DNA of 64,000 nt from Patagioenas fasciata. Taxonomy: Eukaryota; Chordata; Aves; Columbiformes; Columbidae. The stretch spans positions 47,901,661-47,965,660 of the forward strand of contig NC_092522.1 in the NCBI RefSeq assembly GCF_037038585.1. The letters run 5' to 3'. Position 1 is the stretch's first letter. Each line of letters starts with the position of its first letter. Of the stretch, positions 1 to 13,798 are shown in pieces. Below the pieces are notes generated by a model that saw only the letters and a list, made by a program, of their open reading frames with translations, had not been told where the DNA came from and made no database searches. The translations under genes and the position numbers were made by a program.

Positions 1-2442
1 CATCATTGAGCAAAATTAGCAGATAACCATCAAACACATGGCAGTCATTCAGACAACACACAGGTAGGTGAACTTTTGAATTCTTGGCATAGTATGTGAA
101 CACTATTATTTTGCATAGATTTAAAAAGCGCCTACACAAATTCATAGACAACTCCATAAAAAGCATTTAAATCAAAAAGTGAGTTTAAGTTCAAGAAATC
201 CCTGGGCCACAAATCAGCACAGGTGGAAGAACATACCAGAGGAGTGAGCTTGGCTTAAGAGTCCACAACTGGCAACAGGACACTGGACTCCCATCAAATC
301 CATGTTAAGTTATATCCACCACACCTTCACGCTTGTTAAAGAGTAAATTCCCTTTTTTTGCTGTTGCATCCTACAGTGTGTATTAAGTGTCTGACTTGTT
401 CATAACACAACAGCATTGGCAGGGTTGTAATAAACCTTCACAAACTAGTATTGAAGAGAACTGGGTTATTGTGCTAGGGCTCTCAAGGAGAATGACAACA
501 GATGCAAAGGAGTCTTTATTAATACACTGTAATTTTAATTCCATAGTAAGTTCCTCTGTCACTGTCTGTTGTAGTAACTGTTAGCTTTAACTTCCTATCA
601 AAATTATCTCCCAAGATGAAGATCAAAGATACATTACAAATAAGAATAATCATAAATGCATGTGTTTTCCAAGTATATGTACAGCAAAAAACAGTGCAGT
701 AAACCCATTAATAAAAAAAGCAGATGAAGAATTACCTTCCCTTACAGAGGAAAAACTGATAATCTTGCACTTGCAATTGCAAGAAAACATGTTTACTGGT
801 ACAGATTAATTACACTCTAACAAATATGTCCAAAAATGACATCAAATCCAGATGAAAAGAGAACCTGCATGCCATTTTCAGTAAGCTTCTTAACACAGAG
901 TAGAAGAAATGAAGACAAAAATGGTACAGACAGACCAAGAGCTCACCAGTCGACACCACCAATGCAGGTTAAATTAATGCTAGAGTTTTAATATTTTTAT
1001 ACTTGAATCAAAGACCTATTGTTTGCTATTCCATTTCAAACATGTTCAGCAGAATTCCTGACATTCCTTGACAGCCAATGTGACCGAAACCAAAAACAGT
1101 CAGTCTTGCAAAAGGTAATAACTGGCACGTGGTCAAGTTTCATCCTAAAAAGAGACGACATTTCTAGCAGTTCAAACTTCCCTTTCCAGCCAGTAGCCAG
1201 GAAAACAGCAATACTATGCATAGATTACTTAGCAGCTGGGTAGTAAAAATGCTTGGCATAGCTGAGTAGCGCTCTGTGAAGTGCTTCCCCCGCAGCAACC
1301 CAGCAACCTTTGCTGCAGCATCCTTCTGCACAGCCCCCTGGCCTCGCTGGCTGCTGACCCCCGAGGAGTCACTTCTGCAGTATTGCGCTGACCCTCTTCA
1401 CTCAGCCCCCACTTGGTTCTTTTTCAAACACCTTAAATTACCTTTTTTGGACTCCAATACACCCGCAATATTAAGTTGGCTAACAGCCAGTTGAGCACTT
1501 TCTGATTTACTTCAACATTTTTCAGACTTTTTGTTTTCCACAAAGAATAAAGCTCATACTTATATTAGTTCTATCATTCTGACAAACACAGCCTCAAATA
1601 TTTAAAAGTACTTAGCCCATTTGAAAATAAACCTATCAAAAACCCCAGAGTTAGATTAGGAACACAGAAGTGTAGGAAAATTCTATGACCACCTCATTTA
1701 TTTTGACATAAGCAAAATCAGAGACTGTGACTATTTCTGAATGATTCAAAATTTAAGAGAAGGAGACTAAGTTGGGTGTGAGAAGACCACTTTGTGCAAA
1801 CTAGCAAAAAACTTCATCTTGAACTGTTATTCAAACATTTCATGTGTTACAGCCATAAATAACTGTTCGAGTAAATATTTTAAGGCTGTGTATGCTCCCT
1901 ACCAGTTAGACTATTTTTTCAACACACCTTCCTCTGTGACTGTACCTTTCTGCAATGAGATCAAGGGGAAAGTAAATTTATTATCATCATAGTAGCAGAG
2001 GTTAGAGTGTCATATATCAGGCACTCTTTGAATATGAGACAGCACACATTCAGAACCATTTACAGCTGGGGAACAAAGAGAAGTTATTGCATGTTATTTC
2101 CAATAATTCAATGAAATATAAATCAACAGGTTGAAGATAAAAGACAAAGAAACCTTGACTCAGAGAGAAAAAAAAAAAATAGAAAAAAAGGAAAAATACA
2201 AATGCTATGTAGTTAAGTGGTATTGAAATTTGTGGATATGACTTTTTGTATGTCCTAAAAATTAAGGAAAGTTTTGACAATGGAAAAAAGGTATACTTGG
2301 ATTCTAATCACATCCTTAACAAAAATATTGCTATATAACCATACAGATGGAAAAAACGTTATACACTTCAGTTGTCTAACTGTAACTAAAAAAAAATGGA
2401 AATTCACTTATTATTCATCCTTGTTCACTGAAGGATGTAGCT

Positions 2443-2515
2443 CATAGAATTATGAAATAATTTTGATTGGAACAGACCTTGGGATGTCAACCCTCCCCCC
2501 ACTCAGAGCAGGACT
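2443..2515 (-). mobile_element. CR1 LINE 3'-end fragment, antisense to the plus strand
   Basis: The plus strand reads as the reverse complement of a CR1 3' tail: a CATAGAATTATGAAAT-like start, then TTGGAACAGACCTTGGGAT and a run of C before CTCAGAGCAGG. This is the usual order of an inverted avian CR1 end. It is short and diverged, and the ends are approximate. It lies in MAP3K21 intron 1, in the same orientation as that gene. Confidence 0.5.
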
Positions 2516-4819
2516 AATGTTGTAAAAAGTGTAAATCTACTATCAAACATTTTGAGGAATCTGTAAACTTATGACAGAATAAAATGTAACATTATCTGTA
2601 TTTAAAACAACTGTATTGTGTTCATTCAACTACAGACATTAACTTATATGTCATTTTAGAATAGATTTCGAAGAAAACTAATAAAGGACAGTAATAAGGG
2701 ACATAAAGGCATAGAAAAAACAGCAATATTATAGTAGAGTTACATCACAAACAGTTCATGTGACAGTAATCCCATTTTATCCTGACAGATGGTTTCTTAG
2801 AAAGAGATAAGGTAGCAGACAAGTACCTTTTAGGAAGTTAAATCATACAAACAGAATAAAGATTATTTAAAGAATTCTGCATAGCAGTTGTATGAAGGAA
2901 AATCTTGAGACAAGTTATCAGGATAAAACGAATCATCACTAGGAAGCATGTTTGATTGCAATTCTGCATGTGAAGCAGAGTAAAAATACAAGGAGTGTTT
3001 CAAGAACTGACAGCAAAGTCAGAAGATACTGCCTGCTCTGAAGAAGACCAGATGATCATACTAGAAGATATGCAAAGTTGGAAGGAATCAATCATAAAAC
3101 CTACAGCTATAAAGCAGAGGTGAAGCAAGGCAAGAAGGACTTATCAGTAGAATCGTACAAAGCATAAGACCTCTATGAAATGCTGGATGACTAGAACTTC
3201 ACATATACATTCAACAACAGGAACTTAAACTGGAGCAGATGCAGAAAACAGAAGTAGTCAGGAACACGTAATGTATTTTATTTAGATAAATCAGAAGAGC
3301 TTGTCCTTTTGTTAGGCTAAACAACTGTTGAGAGAAGTTAGCCATATCTAGGAACAGGATACAGATCTACAGCACTGGTGCTCTTATCGATAAAATATGT
3401 TCCTAGGTTCTTTGGCTGATCTATCTTACTGGCATGCTTGTGATTAAACTCAGTTCTAGATCTGGAGCTACCAGGGTGGGCAAAGGCTCATATCAAACCT
3501 CAAGATATTGCCTCTTTCCTCCAACCTCCCTTTGGCCCTCCTCTGAAGTGTAAAGCAGAGTATACTCCTCAAGAAAGTCACAAGATCCAACATACACTCC
3601 TATCAAACTAATGATTCCTGAAATGGCAATGCTAATAATCTTTCCTGCTTTCTTTCAGCATCACTAGTTAGACCTGGAGTCTTATTCTACTAATCTTATG
3701 GCACACTGCAAGTATTCTATGGTGTAATAGTATGCAGATAAGATGTTGCGCACACTTTTACTAACTCTATCACATAGTTGCCCAAGACTGTGACGGAACT
3801 GGATCTGCTGAGCCAGCTGGTAGTTCCCAAGTCCATGTTCTGATGAAAACAAAACCAGAAACATCTCTCTGCTGAACCACTACTGTTTCTATACAAGCTG
3901 CTCTCTAGTCAGGAAAGGCACAGAATTGCTTGAAAAGGAGGCAGAAGCCCCAGTAAAATCCCACTCAAATGCTCCCAGTCCCCTCACTCTTTCCTGTGCC
4001 ATTCCCTTTCCACCACTCCATCCCCAGACTCTCCCCTCCAGTGGTAACGCTTGGAGCTACTGAGAGCAAAAGGTAAGAGGTCAGCTGCAGCAAGATATGG
4101 ACAGATAGGCTGTAATCGTTCCAAGAAATAACAGAAAATAGCACATTTAGACAAAAAAATTCCTGGGGTGCATGCCTGCTCTACCAAATGCAAACAAGTC
4201 CAGAACTATACCCCCAGTGCTTTCAGGACTAAGCTTAAACTCTAGAGAGGAGCTGAAAGAATTCGTGCAAATTGCAAGCATTTTGATTAAAGCATAATTT
4301 TAAATGAAAGGCTCACATTCTTGCCTCACCTTCTCTCCTTTTTATTTCTTAAAATTCACATAGCTTAAGAAACCTTATTTACAGCAAGCCTGAGGGAAGC
4401 CTGGACAGGCGTTGTAGTTGGCAGTACACGCAGGCAACCTCCACCCAGTACTAAGCTCTTCAATGCTACTCTTTTAATACAGGTTTTTTTCCTACAGTCC
4501 TACTTTTCTTTTTGTTACCAAAAATTATAGATTATATTTCTCCAACCTTATCTATCTTAAAGTCCCCATTTAATATTTCATTTGACAAGTTGCTTGAAAC
4601 CTAAAGACTTTATGCAGTTAAAATCAGCTTTATTTCATAATGTACTCCAGCATGACCATTTTAAATTATTAGCTATTTAAACCAATTGCATAAACAAGGT
4701 ATTCTGAGAGAAGCCAAATTAAAGGATTGACTTGAATACCTTTTTAGTAGTTTAGATGTACTGAATTTAAACTATCTTTGATGCTTAATTTAAAAAAAAA
4801 AATTCTGAAATAACAAGTC

Positions 4820-6262
4820 CTTTGGGACCTGATGTGATGCATCCCAGAGTTCTGAGGGAATTGGCTGATGTAGTTGCCAAGCCATTCTCCATCAAAATTT
4901 GGGAAGTCATGACAGTGAGATGAAGTTCCTGGTGACTGGAAAAATTGAAACATTGCACCCATTTTTAAAAAGGGTAGAAAGGAGGACTCAAGGAACTACC
5001 AACCTGTCAGCCTCACATCTGTGCCTGGGAAGATCATGTAACAGATCCTCCTAGAAGCTGTGCTAAGGCACAATGGAGGACAGTGAGGTGATTCAGGACA
5101 GCCAGCACAGCTTTACCTTTGGGCAAGTCCTGACTGACCAACCTAGTGACCTTCTATGACTGAGTAACTACATCAGTAGACAAAGGAAGGACTACGGAAT
5201 TCACCTATCTGGACTTCTGTAAAGCCTTTGTCGTGGTCCCCTATACCATCCTTCTCTTGAGATTGGAGAGATATGGATTTGAAGGAGTAGACAAGGGACT
5301 GGCTGGATGGTCACACCCAGAGAGTAGTAGTCAATTGCACAATCTCTGGATGGAAACCAGTAACAAGTGGTGTCCCTCATAGGTCAGTACTGGGATCAGT
5401 ACTGTTTAATGTCTTCATCAATGACATAAACATTGGGATCAAGTTGCACCCTCAGCAAGTTTGTGGATGACACCAAGCTGAATGCTGCAGTTGACATGCC
5501 TGAGGGACAGGATGCCATCTAGACGGACCTGGGCAAACTCAAGAACTGGGCACATACAAACCTCATGAGGTTCAACAAGGCCAAGTGGAAGGTCCTGCAC
5601 CTGGGTGGGGGCAATCCACAGTAGCAATACAGGCTGGGGGATGAAGGGATTGAAAGCAGCCCTGCAGAGAAGGACTTGGGGGTACTTGTGGATAAGAGGC
5701 TGGACACAATCTGGCAATGTCCACTTGCAGCCCAGAAGGTCAATTGTATCCTGGGCTGCATCCAAAGCAGCGTGGCCAGCAGGTCGAGGGAAGTGATTCT
5801 GCCCCTCTGCTCTGGTGAGACCCCACCTGGGGTCAGCAAAGGAAAGACATGGAACAGCTCTGCTGTGAGGACAGGCTGAGAGAGCTGGGGCTGTTCAGCC
5901 TGGAGAAGGCTCCAGGGAGACCTTACTGTGGCCTTTTGGTACTTAAAAGGTGCCTATAAGAAAGATGGGGACAGACTTTTTAACAGGGCATGTGAAAATA
6001 GGACAAGAGGTAATGGTTTTAAACTAAAGAAGGAGAGATTCAGGCTAGACATGAGGATAACATTTTTTACAATGAGGGTGGTAAATACTGGCCTAGGTTG
6101 CCCAGAGTGGTGGTGGATGCCCTGTCCCTAGAAACATTCAAGGCCAGGCTGGACGGGGCTCTGAGTAACCTGACCTCATTGAAGATGTCCCTGCTCATTG
6201 CAGGGGGTTAGACTAGACAACCTTTGAAGGTCTCTTCCAACCTTAACTATTCTATGATTCTA
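4820..6262 (+). mobile_element. CR1 LINE, 5'-truncated, inactive (reverse transcriptase remnant plus 3' tail)
   Basis: Translated pieces follow the order of the CR1 ORF2 reverse transcriptase. First comes a GPDxMHPRVLRELADVVAKP-like stretch at about 4824-4885, then YLDFCKAF near 5209-5232, LERYGFEG near 5263-5286, and an FVDD catalytic-box equivalent at 5461-5472. A segment close to YLKGAYKKDGDRLF follows near 5940-5981. The copy ends in GGGTTAGACTAGA... and TTCTATGATTCTAT at about 6205-6262, the typical CR1 3' end. Several in-frame stops and frame changes break it, so it cannot move itself. It is inserted in the antisense direction relative to MAP3K21. The 5' boundary is approximate. Confidence 0.9.
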
Positions 6263-7969
6263 TCTTCTCCTATCCTCTTTATACCTTCTACTATACCTTA
6301 TTCTCCATTTTCTCACTACTAAAAATAAAATGTTAAGCAACTATATTCTCTCACATTAGTTATTTTCCACTGACTGCTTCTTGCTACCTTCTCTACAGTT
6401 TGCTAAATAGCTGACTATTATGGCTTTCACAAATACAAGCTATTTAATAGCATAGCTACTTAAGTTACTATGACTATAGGTAAGACTGCTTACGTGCCCA
6501 CGTTTACCACCATTGATAAAACCATTCTTAGAGAATACCAGAAAGAAATATATTATACTATATTCCTCTGCTTACAAGTAGAGATTGTTCTGAAAAAGCT
6601 GCTACTGTCACCTGCGGCACGCCCCCTCCCCCGCCTCACCCAGTCAGTTCCCTCTCCAACTGTTTGCAAGTGAATCTGGTTCCTGTTAATTCACTAAATC
6701 GACATGTAACAAAACCAGCAGGGCTACCTTGTATCTTTACGTGGGAACTAACAGGCAGAAAACAAAAACTTACTGAAGGTTGCATATTTAGTCAAGGAAA
6801 CACAATACCTTGTCAATATTAAAAGACCTGCCTCTATTTTGTGGAGCTGTTGTTTGGTTAAGATTGTAATTAGAAACTAAAATTTCAACACTGCTTATAG
6901 AAGCCATGTCCAGTTTTTAAACTGCAAATTAACTACCACAGTAAAAACAATAACTGATCAGGACATCTTAAATACATGCAAAAGATTATATATTTGTCTG
7001 TACAGCATTGCTGCTTAAATATCTTGCTTTTCTCCTATGGGTTCTCAGGATAACAACTGTTATTCTCATCTCAGTCAGTGTCTGTCAGATTGAAATTATC
7101 TCACTAGATTAAGTTTAGAGCTCACCATCAGAAAGAGAATTTCTTCCTTTAAACACTGATTACAAATGCAGGAGGCATTTATCTACTTCTTATTATAGTG
7201 ATACTGTGCTCCTCTTTCATCTACATCCCTTTATAGCAGGCATATAACCATTTCTTCATTTTCACACTAAATTGAAAGCAACTCAACAACACTTTGTTCT
7301 GAAACGTATTTGTCTAAAAATATTCATCTTAAGAAGGAAAGAAAAAGATTAAAAAAAAAAAATAATAATCCTATCTCACAGGAGCCAACATATATTAAAA
7401 AAAACCCAAAACAATCTGAACAAAGTGTTCCCAATTGGAAAGCCAAAACAAGACAAGACTTGACACAAAGAGTCCTTGACAGCATAAACTGACAAATACA
7501 CATCAACCCCATAAGAAAAATACACCCCACAGAAGAACAAGTGGCACAAGAAAACCACCAAAGCATTAGAATTGCAGGGAGTCACTTGGTTATCTGCAGG
7601 AAATCAAAGGGAGAGAGAGAGAGAGGGATTAGAGATTTCAACAGCTTCAACACACTTTGCAACACCATTTTTTGCTTCCCCTTCACTTCTTTAATAACTA
7701 TTCTTAACGCAACATTGGGCAAATGGAAACTTGAGAGAAAGAAGCAGTTTTAACAAGTTACTGGCAGAGGCTGCAGATGCTGCAAGTCATTTTCTGCCTG
7801 CCACTTGTGCTTCACTTGCTGTTCAGGTAGTTCTGTAATGCAAACCAGAAATTTCTATTGTGTCTTAAGAGAAAGTACCAGAGATAACACACATTTATAA
7901 TTAGACATTCAAATAATCATCATTTAAACAGTGGATTCTGAAAAGGCAAGATTTAGATATTGCATCAGC

Positions 7970-7988
7970 AAAAAAAAAAAAAAAAAAA
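7970..7988. repeat. Poly-A tract (A19)
   Basis: Uninterrupted run of A in MAP3K21 intron 1. No LINE or SINE body is recognisable upstream, so it is taken as a simple repeat and not as a retroposon tail. Confidence 0.9.
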
Positions 7989-9001
7989 TCAAAACCAGAC
8001 CGTACATTAAGTGTTCTCAAGTTCCCTGTTTAATAAAATCTTAAATTTAGTTCTATTTAAATACTACATTCAAGAAGTTACCTCATCACAGCAATTCCTC
8101 CATAATTTTACAATAACATGGAAACCAATTGACACTGAAACCTAGCTTTAAGACTCGAAACATTCCATTGTGCGGCACATACCAGGAACTTCCATACTTA
8201 TTTGAAACAGTAATTACTTTCTTTTAAACTTCCTTCTTTGCTTGCTGTTAGTTTTTAAAAGGCAGCTGTGCAATAAAAACAGTCACCAAAACGCAGGTAG
8301 ATTAAAAAGAAATACGAAAAACAACTGGTAATAATAATTAGGTGGCAAACCAGTCAATCCTGAGATATTCTTGTAGTTTCAAACTCTATAGAACTCTGTG
8401 TACCCATTCCTTAAAGAACACCACCTTTATTATGAAATGGTGATTCTAGTGAACTTGTTCCTATTCAAAAAAAAAAAAAAGGCACCAAGGCAAACTAAAG
8501 CTATTCTATTCAAACTGCAAGAGGAATCTTAGCCAATATATAACGCATCAGGTACAGTTTCCTTCAACAGAAAGTTCCAGAAAACACATTAATCACCTCC
8601 CTATCCCAAATTCAAGACCTGTCCATTTCCTTCAAAACAAAGTAAATCAATACATGTCATGTGACATACAGAATTCACCAAGGCAATGCAGCTTAAGTTT
8701 ATAATCTCAAAAATGGCAACCAAGGGCAAGAGCTGACAGAGGTTCCTGTCCTTCAGACCTAACATGTTAACTGTCATTAGTCAAATAATTTTTTGAAGAT
8801 TTAATTTAAAAGAACAAGAATATTTCATTCAAATTTGGTTTGGAATTTTTTTTGGAAGTAAACAGAACATGACTTGAGGCAGTTCGATATTTCAAGCTAA
8901 TCAGGGGAATGCACAGCTTCTGAACACACACAAGTATTTACAATGTTGGCATATTTTTCCTGATCATACTGCACTCGGAAATTACATACTTCCTTGTTGC
9001 C

Positions 9002-9023
9002 TTTTTTTTTTTTTTTTTTTTTT
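9002..9023. repeat. Poly-T tract (T22)
   Basis: Uninterrupted T run, one of the few long T runs on the plus strand left of the promoters. No flanking element was recognised. Confidence 0.9.
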
Positions 9024-10485
9024 GTGATCTATATGAAGGTCTATTTGGTCTATTGAAACTAGAATATTTAATGTACAAAAATATCACTTCCAAATCAAAG
9101 GAAGTTTAGAAATGTTTAATATAACTATATAGATACATACATAGAAAATTAAAAACACATTCTACCTTTAAAGGTGACTTACTAACCAAAATGAAGTATA
9201 AGGGTGTAGGCTGATGTCACAACTAAGACAGTAAGAGCTTGGTGTCGCTAAAATACTTACCTTAACCTTCTCTCCACTTATAGCCCCCCACACCACTAAA
9301 TCTAGCAATTGGGTAGTCTTGGGAGACTCAACTAGATAGCTCAGCAGAAAATGAAGCCTGCAAATAAAACAGGTTAGAGTAGTTCTCTGTGGGATCCCTC
9401 AGCTGATTTAACCCAGACCTACTGACTGTGCAGGCAGGGATGAGCAGAATCCACTGATGCATGGGAGGGGGGAGAACCTGTGCCTGGAGATGAGTGGGGG
9501 AGCCTCTGGCATAGGTGGTGGCTGAATGAACCCACACGTGGCCTGCTGTAGTGAGGGAGAAGTCAAGCAACGCTTCAGAATTAATAGATCTAACCTTCTA
9601 CATCTGGTTTTAGTCAGAGATGTAAAGATGGAATCCAGCTTTGCTACTTTTTTCCATCATTAAATAATCTTCGATGAAATTTACTATTGGAAAGAACCAG
9701 TTAAATTAACTGAAGACAAAAACATTTTCTCCATCCCCTTGAAGATGCCTACTGCTTTGAATCCAGACAAACTCTGATGGTAGATGCTTTGTCAAGTTTA
9801 GTCACTGAGTTCCCTTAGAACCTCACCAGTTGATGTGAAACTCCTTTAATATCATTTCTATGATAAATTTTAATAGGTTACACTCCATAAAGAATTCTGA
9901 CTTAGGTTGTCAGTTTCTTTTAAACAGAATATTAGAAAGAGCCTTACTACTTTAAAACAATTTTTGACAAACAACCTGTTTCAAAACAAAGCAGAAAAAG
10001 AAAACAACAGCCATCAAACAACAACAAAAAGAAACAGACTGGGTTTTTGAGCCAACTTTTTTTTTTTTTTAATACAAAACTTGGGAGAAAAAAAAAAATT
10101 CTGTGGAGTGGAAGGATTCCTGCATTTCCAAGAACTCTAATCTTTTTTAATAGCAAAGGCAAAACAGTTATTTTGAAATGAGAACTCTGCAAACTTGGCA
10201 GTGCTCTCTTTCTCTTGGGAAGAGAAAATGGAAGGGAAAACCTGCTCTTTTGACTCAATAATTAGCATAGCATTCAGCAATGAGCAGAGAAAGTACAAAT
10301 TTTTCATTTTTACATAACACATGAGGAAATAAACTCAATTAGTTTCATGAAGAACAGTGACATCTAACTCTGATTAAAAAATAAATAAATAAATCACAAA
10401 ACTGCCCAAACATTTAGAACTAAAGTATAATCAGCTCCAAGGGTTAATTTCTCCCATAAAAAAACCACAGTAACAAAGCATTTTT

Positions 10486-10538
10486 GAGAGGGAAGGAGGG
10501 AGGGGGAGAGAGAGGGAGGGAGGGAGGGAGGGAGAGGG
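10486..10538. repeat. Pure-purine GGGA/GA tract (53 nt)
   Basis: Every base from 10486 to 10538 on the plus strand is A or G, mostly GAGG/GGGA units with an almost perfect (GGGA)n core. Such homopurine-homopyrimidine blocks are prone to triplex formation, and the closely spaced G-triplets also suit a G-quadruplex. It lies in MAP3K21 intron 1, so the RNA would carry the pyrimidine strand. Confidence 0.9.
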
Positions 10539-10666
10539 CTGGCTTATCAGCTCTAAGTTAATAGCACACCTGCCAAAACACAGATTTTAGTCGCTATGAT
10601 GAGAACAAAGCATTATTATTCAGCTAACACTGGCATGTCTAAGACTGATTTAACTGGAGCTATGAC

Positions 10667-10708
10667 CCCACACACACACACACCAAAAAAAAAAAAAAAA
10701 AAAAAAAA
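10667..10708. repeat. Compound microsatellite (CA)n followed by A24
   Basis: A short CA-dinucleotide run is followed directly by 24 A at 10685-10708. A simple repeat with no recognised element attached. Confidence 0.85.
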
Positions 10709-11869
10709 GTTAAACTTGGCAGGAATCTCCAAGAAGGAAAAATACTTCTGTGGTGACATTATACAGATACATAACTTTTCCATTTTACCATGTATAACCC
10801 ATGACTTCAAGATGCAGTAAGTGGGTCGAAATTTAAATATCCACTTACTTTCAGTTGCTGATCTGAGGTAAGCTCTCAGTAACATGGCCAAGCAAGGTAA
10901 AAATGGTGAAATTAGTTTTAAACCGTTAACCAAGGAATGTACATTTATGACAACAGTTGTTACTTTGGTACCGCTCCTATAGTCAGTCAAGTCATTTGGT
11001 ATTTAATATATTTTACCTTTATATATAATCTATACTTTTGTTGACTTCAATACCCTGATTTTTTTTTTCCTAAAAGCAAAATTTCCAACAAAACAAATAA
11101 AAAAACCCCAAAACACCAAACAAACAAACAAAAACCTAAGCTCAAAAATAATGCTATTTAGAAGCATTATTACTGAAGGTCATTGAGATGACTTCCAGTG
11201 CTTTAAATTTTAAGACATCATCAGAAATAAAAATTCAAGGATAGAAATCACCCATGCTGCAAACACTCCTTGAAAATGTTCATTGTACAAGGCAGTCGTG
11301 TTTCAGAATTTGAAACACTGAAACAGAATAACGTTTATACTTGGTGATAAGAAAACTTACAGGCTGCAAACAAAAAGCCATTCTCTTCTAAGGTCAAAGA
11401 AACCACAAAACAGCCTTGAACATCCAAATACAGTTCAATGGTGCGTTACTTCTGTTCTTTTGAGGTTGCACAACATAAATTTTTAATGGAACTTTAAAGA
11501 TTTGGTAAGAGGATTCAAAGGCATTCAATGTGCTTGCAGTCCCAACAGGTGGAATAAAATCTGCAACTGAAAACTCAGTTACATCTCAAATTCTTCCAAA
11601 ATTAGGCTAATATTATCGATGCCTAAATCCCAACGCCATTTAGCATTGTTTATTTAAGTACAATGCCTCATTTCACAAGTGTTAGGGTCAGCAGTTAAAC
11701 TAATTTCTCAGTTTTAGTGGAGTCAACAAAATCGTGTAAGTATTTTAACAGATAGTGGGAGGTATTTAGCTGCCTGTTTTTCCATTGACTTCTGTGGAAA
11801 TGGTTTGCTCACTCAGTGCAGTTTTCATAGGGAGGTAGGTATGTGACTATATCCTTAAGGTACCAGCTT

Positions 11870-11888
11870 AAAAAAAAAAAAAAAAAAA
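11870..11888. repeat. Poly-A tract (A19)
   Basis: Uninterrupted A run in MAP3K21 intron 1. Confidence 0.85.
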
Positions 11889-13774
11889 TAGAGCCAAGTA
11901 ATGCAAGTCTTCCTTAATATATAAATATTACAAACACTCTAATCCAAAGTCCTACGCTTCAGTTTCTAATGCTACCCCAAAATAGAATGGTCAGCAAATG
12001 TGACGTTTTGCTGTGACTCCCCATGTTGGACATGAAGAGATCACCAGAAACCTTGATGGAAATGAGCCTCCTGCAGAAATCTGCTGGGAAAGAGTCCAAC
12101 ATGAAGCAGGTAAAAAGAAAAATCTTCCCACAGCTGTATACCAGATCACTTGGTGTCTTACAATGAGAGAGAGAACAAAGACAGAGAGAGAAGACAGACA
12201 TGAAGAACCAACCAAGACCCAGAAAAAGATCAAAGTATTATTATTCCTGAATTAATAATCCTACCTGTTAAAGATGCAAAGAGTCTTAACAACAAATAAG
12301 GAACAACTCTGCAGCTGTCAGATGGACATCATTGGGAAAACATTAAAATGAAAGTCTGTATTAAAAATTAGTTCTAAATAAGGGTATTGAAAGTCCATGG
12401 GTTTTAAACTAATTATATTACATTTGGCAATTGTTTTATCCTAGAATATTATTGGGAGCATTAAGGACTATATGTAAATATACTTGAGCCTTGTTACATT
12501 TGAGGGAATTCATTCTAAATTAATGAGCATTTTTTCCCACCTGTTAATGCCCAGACTTGAGACACAGAAAAACATCAAATGCTAGCAAATTTAAAAGATA
12601 ATAGATCAAGGTCAAATAAATGGCTATTGCAATTAAGACTTCATCTACAAATAAAATAATTGCTGGATGTTGTTCCTCCTCTGGAAGCCTACAGACTGTA
12701 CAAACAAACATTGTGCCACAGAGTAGTAGGACTACAGGTGATTCTGTGTTTCACAAAATTTCAAATGAAAGATACTGTATTAAAATCATTAAGTTCCTGA
12801 ATATTAATTTTAAATGCTGAAACATATCCTTTAACTGGAAATAAGCAACTGCGACATTTTAGAGCTAGGTATTTCTACTGTAGACTGAGTCAACTCGAGC
12901 AGATATTCAACGTTGTCCTTTCTTGAATTCCAGCATTCTTTTCTGAACACAAAATACACAATGTATTTACATGTAGCAAGCAAATATATCAAGTGAATAT
13001 AAAACAGGTATAAACCAAAGAATTTCCTTTGGTGAACTGGGAGAGGATACACTATAGCTCAAGGCAGCCAAGCATTTGCTGCTCCCACAGAATCCAACAA
13101 GCCTTCAGGGTCTCTTAAAAAAAATGAAATCTCTATCTACAAAGTCTGAGCACACATCAAATAATGAAGCAAATTACTAGGAGCAATATTTTATGAACTA
13201 CAGTAGAACATTTTCAAGTGACATAACTATATTCAAACAAAAAACTTACTAGAATTCAATGGCATGCTACCTTTTAATAGACCACAACCTTCAAAAGAGA
13301 GATGCCGTATCCCAAACTGACAAAATTCTGCAATCCTACCACCTTTTGCATGAGGGTGGTTTGATTTTTGGGGTCTGGTGCTTTTCTGCTATACATTTCC
13401 AGATGCTTCGGGATGTACGACCAGTTCTTATGTTGCAATGCAGTAGCATTATCTTCACAGCAAAACACAAGGCAGGGCTACTGCCACTCACAGAGATGAG
13501 ATAGGAAGCCAGTGTACCTGGAACAGTTTCTAGCTTTATGCAATTTAAATAATTAAGAATAGTGCAAAGCATTTGAGTGCCATGACTTTCTATATGAACA
13601 CAGCATGGAAAACCATAGCATAAGAACTTTAAACTGGTAAATAACTTCTGGCCCCACTGTTTTATCTGACTGACATTAGTCAAAGCGATACCATGTTCTC
13701 AGAGATACGGTTCCTACGGTTTCATGAAATCAGCTGCCTTACAGAAGAGGAACTGCAGTTAGCTCTGCCAAGGG

Positions 13775-13798
13775 AAAAAAAAAAAAAAAAAAAAAAAA
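13775..13798. repeat. Poly-A tract (A24)
   Basis: Uninterrupted A run after AGGG in MAP3K21 intron 1. Short ORFs crossing it (lysine runs on plus, phenylalanine runs on minus) are artefacts of the tract. Confidence 0.9.

Noticed and set aside
3984..4193. Possible MAP3K21 exon because of an EWHR word on the minus strand
   Set aside because: In MLK proteins the word follows DFGLAR. Here the surrounding residues do not match, so it is a coincidence.
5439..5839. Two minus-strand ORFs of 106-108 codons
   Set aside because: They are antisense to the CR1 reverse transcriptase remnant and have no independent support.
10616..10990. 124-codon minus-strand ORF
   Set aside because: It crosses the A24/CA repeat (a run of Phe followed by Val/Cys) and has no recognisable domain or MLK similarity.
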